A DNA stretch of 59,563 nucleotides from Bacteroidetes/Chlorobi group bacterium MS-B_bin-24 (GTDB taxonomy: Bacteria > Bacteroidota > Ignavibacteria > Kapaibacteriales > UBA2268). Under the pieces are notes generated by a model. That model made no database searches, was not told the origin of the DNA, and saw only the letters and a list, made by a program, of their open reading frames with translations. The stretch lies in NCBI GenBank assembly GCA_003731685.1, contig RCNO01000002.1:54368-113930 (forward strand), given 5' to 3'. The translations under genes were made by a program, and so were the position numbers. Positions 57,473 to 59,563 of this stretch are shown here, in pieces (the first letter of the stretch is position 1; every line of letters begins with the position of its first letter).

Positions 57473-58174
57473 TCACAATGGAAGTTTTTCCTTTTCAGGG
57501 GAAAGTAGGGTATTACCTTCGCTTCTTTGCATAATAAACCGAAATAATCTTTCGAATTTTTGTCTATTAATCCCAGTTTGGTCAATTATATTGTTAATAT
57601 TCTTTGCATTCTTTAATGTTTCTCTTATCTTATAGATACTATTTTGTGTTAGACCCAGGCCTTTTGAAAGTTCTTGTTTACCAATAGATTCAAACTTGCT
57701 TTTAAAAATAGGCAATAAGTCATCGGGATAATCCTTATCAAAAATGTATATTTCGATTTTTAAATCTAAATTCTGTAAATACATTTTCATAACATTAAGA
57801 GCAGCTTGTAATGGTATCTTACCATTTTCGGAGCCCAAAACCGGGAAAGCAATAGAAGCAATTCCTTCTTGTTTATAAATTTCAACGAAGTTTTTCAAAC
57901 CTTTCTCCAAATATTCAATCTTTGAAGGGTATTTCCAATGATATTTAGTTGGAAAATTAACTATTACTTTTCCGTCTTTTGCTTTGTAAATCCACAACTT
58001 TCCAATTTGAATTTGATTTTTTTCACATTGTTTTTTGTATTCTTGATATAAATCTGGATAACGAAGACGAAATTCATAGGCAAGGCCCTTGCCCATAACC
58101 CCCATACAATTTACAGGGTTAACTAATGCTTCACAAGTGGTTTGAAATATATTTCCTTTCTTAATTTCTAACAT
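57473..58174 (-). CDS. darG: DarG-like macrodomain antitoxin
   Basis: A 233-residue protein whose N-terminal 150 residues form a macrodomain that removes ADP-ribose from DNA. NPVNCMGVMGKGLAYEFR (19-36) binds the ribose/diphosphate, NFPTK (K77) carries the catalytic lysine of DarG-type enzymes and LGSENGKIP (113-121) is the second loop. The C-terminal 75 residues (KQELSKGLGLTQNSIYKI and onward) look like a helical DNA- or toxin-binding part, shorter than in some DarG proteins. It starts 15 bases after the darT stop, as in a toxin-antitoxin operon. Confidence 0.88.
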   Translation of the reverse strand: MLEIKKGNIFQTTCEALVNPVNCMGVMGKGLAYEFRLRYPDLYQEYKKQCEKNQIQIGKLWIYKAKDGKVIVNFPTKYHWKYPSKIEYLEKGLKNFVEIYKQEGIASIAFPVLGSENGKIPLQAALNVMKMYLQNLDLKIEIYIFDKDYPDDLLPIFKSKFESIGKQELSKGLGLTQNSIYKIRETLKNAKNINNIIDQTGINRQKFERLFRFIMQRSEGNTLLSPEKEKLPL

Positions 58175-58189
58175 ATTATATCCCTAAAA

Positions 58190-58834
58190 TTAGTAGAAAA
58201 ACATACCCTCCGAAACTTCAATTTCCACCTTACCTTTTACCAAACTTTTAATATCTTCCACCGATTCTAATGAATTGCATATTAATTTCTTTAAATACTT
58301 TCTTGGTATTCTTTCCTTTACTAAAACCTCAGCCATCATCTTCTGTTTTATTTCACGAAAGGTTATGCCTCCTAAACTCCAATCTTTGCTTTGGATAATC
58401 TTCCAATCAAACTTTTCAAGCTCAGATTTTCTATAATAAAAATTTGCAACCTCTGATGCCGCATTAGCATCAGTAAAAATTGTTCCAGAAATTAAAATCA
58501 TCATTAAATCATAAGCAAGAACAACTAAATTACTAGCATTAAACCTTTTACAAACTTTATACATCATGGCATTTCTTGGATTGAAGTATAATGGTACATA
58601 ATCATTTAATCTCAAACCGCTATATGGTAACATTGTCATTCCTCTTCTCTCCTTAATTTCCGTGTCCCCAATTTCTTCAACTGCTAATCCCTTTTCTATA
58701 CATAAATTGCGGGATAACAAACCGAATCTCAATATTGATTTGAGATTTTTCTTATGGGTTATGCGATAAAGATAATCGATTCCATTCTCCTTCAAAATTT
58801 GAATTGGAGCTTTTCTTAAAATTGGAGAATCCAT
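58190..58834 (-). CDS. darT: DarT-like DNA ADP-ribosyltransferase toxin
   Basis: A 214-residue toxin that attaches ADP-ribose to thymidine or guanosine in single-stranded DNA, blocking replication. Family features are YLYRITHKKNLKSILRFGLL (21-40), NDYVPLYFNPRNAMMYKV (77-94), FTDANAAS (120-127) and the catalytic glutamate in AEVLVKERIP (E169). The module is a stress- or phage-triggered defence system elsewhere. darG follows on the same strand after 15 bases. Confidence 0.9.
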   Translation of the reverse strand: MDSPILRKAPIQILKENGIDYLYRITHKKNLKSILRFGLLSRNLCIEKGLAVEEIGDTEIKERRGMTMLPYSGLRLNDYVPLYFNPRNAMMYKVCKRFNASNLVVLAYDLMMILISGTIFTDANAASEVANFYYRKSELEKFDWKIIQSKDWSLGGITFREIKQKMMAEVLVKERIPRKYLKKLICNSLESVEDIKSLVKGKVEIEVSEGMFFY

Positions 58835-58880
58835 TTTTATACTTTACTAACCATTCAAAATTAATAATTTTTTCAAAAAA

Positions 58881-59563
58881 TTATTTCTTTGTATTTAATT
58901 CACTTAAAATTATTTCAAATGCTTCATCGGGAGTATCTGCGAAGTTGAAAATTTTTGTGTCGTTTTTGCCAATCATTCCCATTTCAACAAGATAATCAAA
59001 ATTAATTACTTTTTTCCAATAGTCGCTGGAATAGAGTACTATCAGGCGGGGCTTTTTCATCTTTCCCGTCTGACGAAGTGTTAAGATTTCCATCATCTCG
59101 TCAATCGTTCCATAGCCACCGGGAAAAACTATCAAGGCTTGGGCGGGATATACAAGCCAAAACTTCCGCATAAAGAAATAATGAAATTCAAAATTTAATT
59201 CCCGCGAAATATAAGGATTTGGCTCCTGTTCAAAGGGCAAACTGATGTTGAGCCCTATGGTCTTCATCCCAGCGTCGTGTGCTCCGCGATTCGCAGCCTC
59301 CATAATTCCGGGTCCTCCGCCCGTGCAAATGTAAAAGCGATTTTTTGGCTGTAAACTTTGGCTCCACTGGGCAATTTTCTTCGACAATTCATAGGCTTGG
59401 TCATAATAAGGAGAAACCCTCTCCTTCAACCTTTCCAATTCCTTTATTTTATTCCTTATTCGTGTTTTGTCGCGCTCGGATACCTCGGTCAATTTCGCTT
59501 TTAGTTCCTCGATTTCCTTTTCATACTCCTCGCTTGGACGAACACGAGCCGAACCGAAAAAAA
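58881..59563 (-). CDS. LOG-family nucleotide-hydrolysing protein, 5' end cut by window edge
   Basis: A Rossmann-like protein of the TIGR00730/LOG family, which releases free cytokinin-type bases or acts on nucleoside monophosphates. The frame stays open to the right edge, where it reads FFGSAR, the family N-terminal motif, so an apparent TTG start at 59492 is not the true one. Then come GGGPGIMEAANRGA, and PGGYGTIDEMMEI with the catalytic Glu. Between FGSAR and YYDQAYELSKKIA there is an insertion of about 45 charged residues. The gene is followed 46 bases later by darT. Confidence 0.88.
   Translation of the reverse strand, partial: FFGSARVRPSEEYEKEIEELKAKLTEVSERDKTRIRNKIKELERLKERVSPYYDQAYELSKKIAQWSQSLQPKNRFYICTGGGPGIMEAANRGAHDAGMKTIGLNISLPFEQEPNPYISRELNFEFHYFFMRKFWLVYPAQALIVFPGGYGTIDEMMEILTLRQTGKMKKPRLIVLYSSDYWKKVINFDYLVEMGMIGKNDTKIFNFADTPDEAFEIILSELNTKK

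Noticed and set aside
57473-58834. General macrodomain or poly-ADP-ribose metabolism instead of DarTG
   Set aside because: The adjacent DarT with FNPRN and AEVLV motifs and the tight gene order fit a DarT/DarG pair better.

Overview
The window is AT-rich chromosomal DNA from a Gram-negative bacterium, most likely of the Fibrobacterota-Chlorobiota-Bacteroidota group. I infer a Chlorobiota/Ignavibacteria/Kapabacteria-like lineage. The clues are several secreted proteins with type IX secretion (T9SS)-style C-terminal tails, a TonB-dependent receptor paired with a DUF4249 lipoprotein, a DUF2851 protein, alternative complex III subunits (ActD/ActE) and a RicT/PSP1-domain protein. Most genes are housekeeping. 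I see no prophage, insertion sequence or CRISPR array.

Layout. 105-13709 is a plus-strand block: an AlaA-like aminotransferase overlapping dapB, an unknown gene with pyruvate kinase, an HDOD protein, a PilM-like protein, rsmD, polyphosphate kinase 2, pyrF, a DUF2851 protein, dnaA (with a striking inverted repeat just upstream), a YitT-family membrane protein and an MFS exporter. A lone tRNA-Gln lies antisense in it. 13712-37134 is a long minus-strand block: tRNA-Leu and tRNA-Ser, a 1215-aa propeller/Ig T9SS cargo, actE, actD, ricT, tRNA-Phe, a 1560-aa T9SS cargo with a strong terminator, a Rossmann-fold protein, a secreted protein, purE, and then a probable operon nadA-nadC-metH-glutaredoxin-groES ending in a second clear terminator. 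Upstream of it is a lipoprotein/surface-protein pair.

37520-49442 is plus strand: a LipM/LplA-like octanoyl/lipoyl transferase, a tiny membrane protein, a Ppx/GppA phosphatase with an HD domain, a very large surface protein with a beta-barrel/OmpA partner, and a TonB receptor with its DUF4249 partner. prfA is on the minus strand (49473-50564). 51133-57370 is plus strand: a cohesin-like cargo, an IgGFc-binding-like/beta-barrel protein, an LhgO-like flavoprotein, an LCP-family protein and a SixA-like phosphatase. The window ends on the minus strand with a DarT/DarG toxin-antitoxin pair and a LOG-family protein cut by the window edge.

Common themes are NAD synthesis (nadA, nadC), polyphosphate turnover (PPK2 and Ppx/GppA, 31 kb apart), envelope and surface biogenesis, and an isolated piece of a respiratory complex. 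The three long intergenic gaps (37135-37519, 45685-46246, 50565-51132) each carry copies of a short palindromic repeat. The best candidates for something undescribed are that repeat family, the 18-bp dyad before dnaA, the detached actD-actE pair, and the paired large surface proteins of unknown function.
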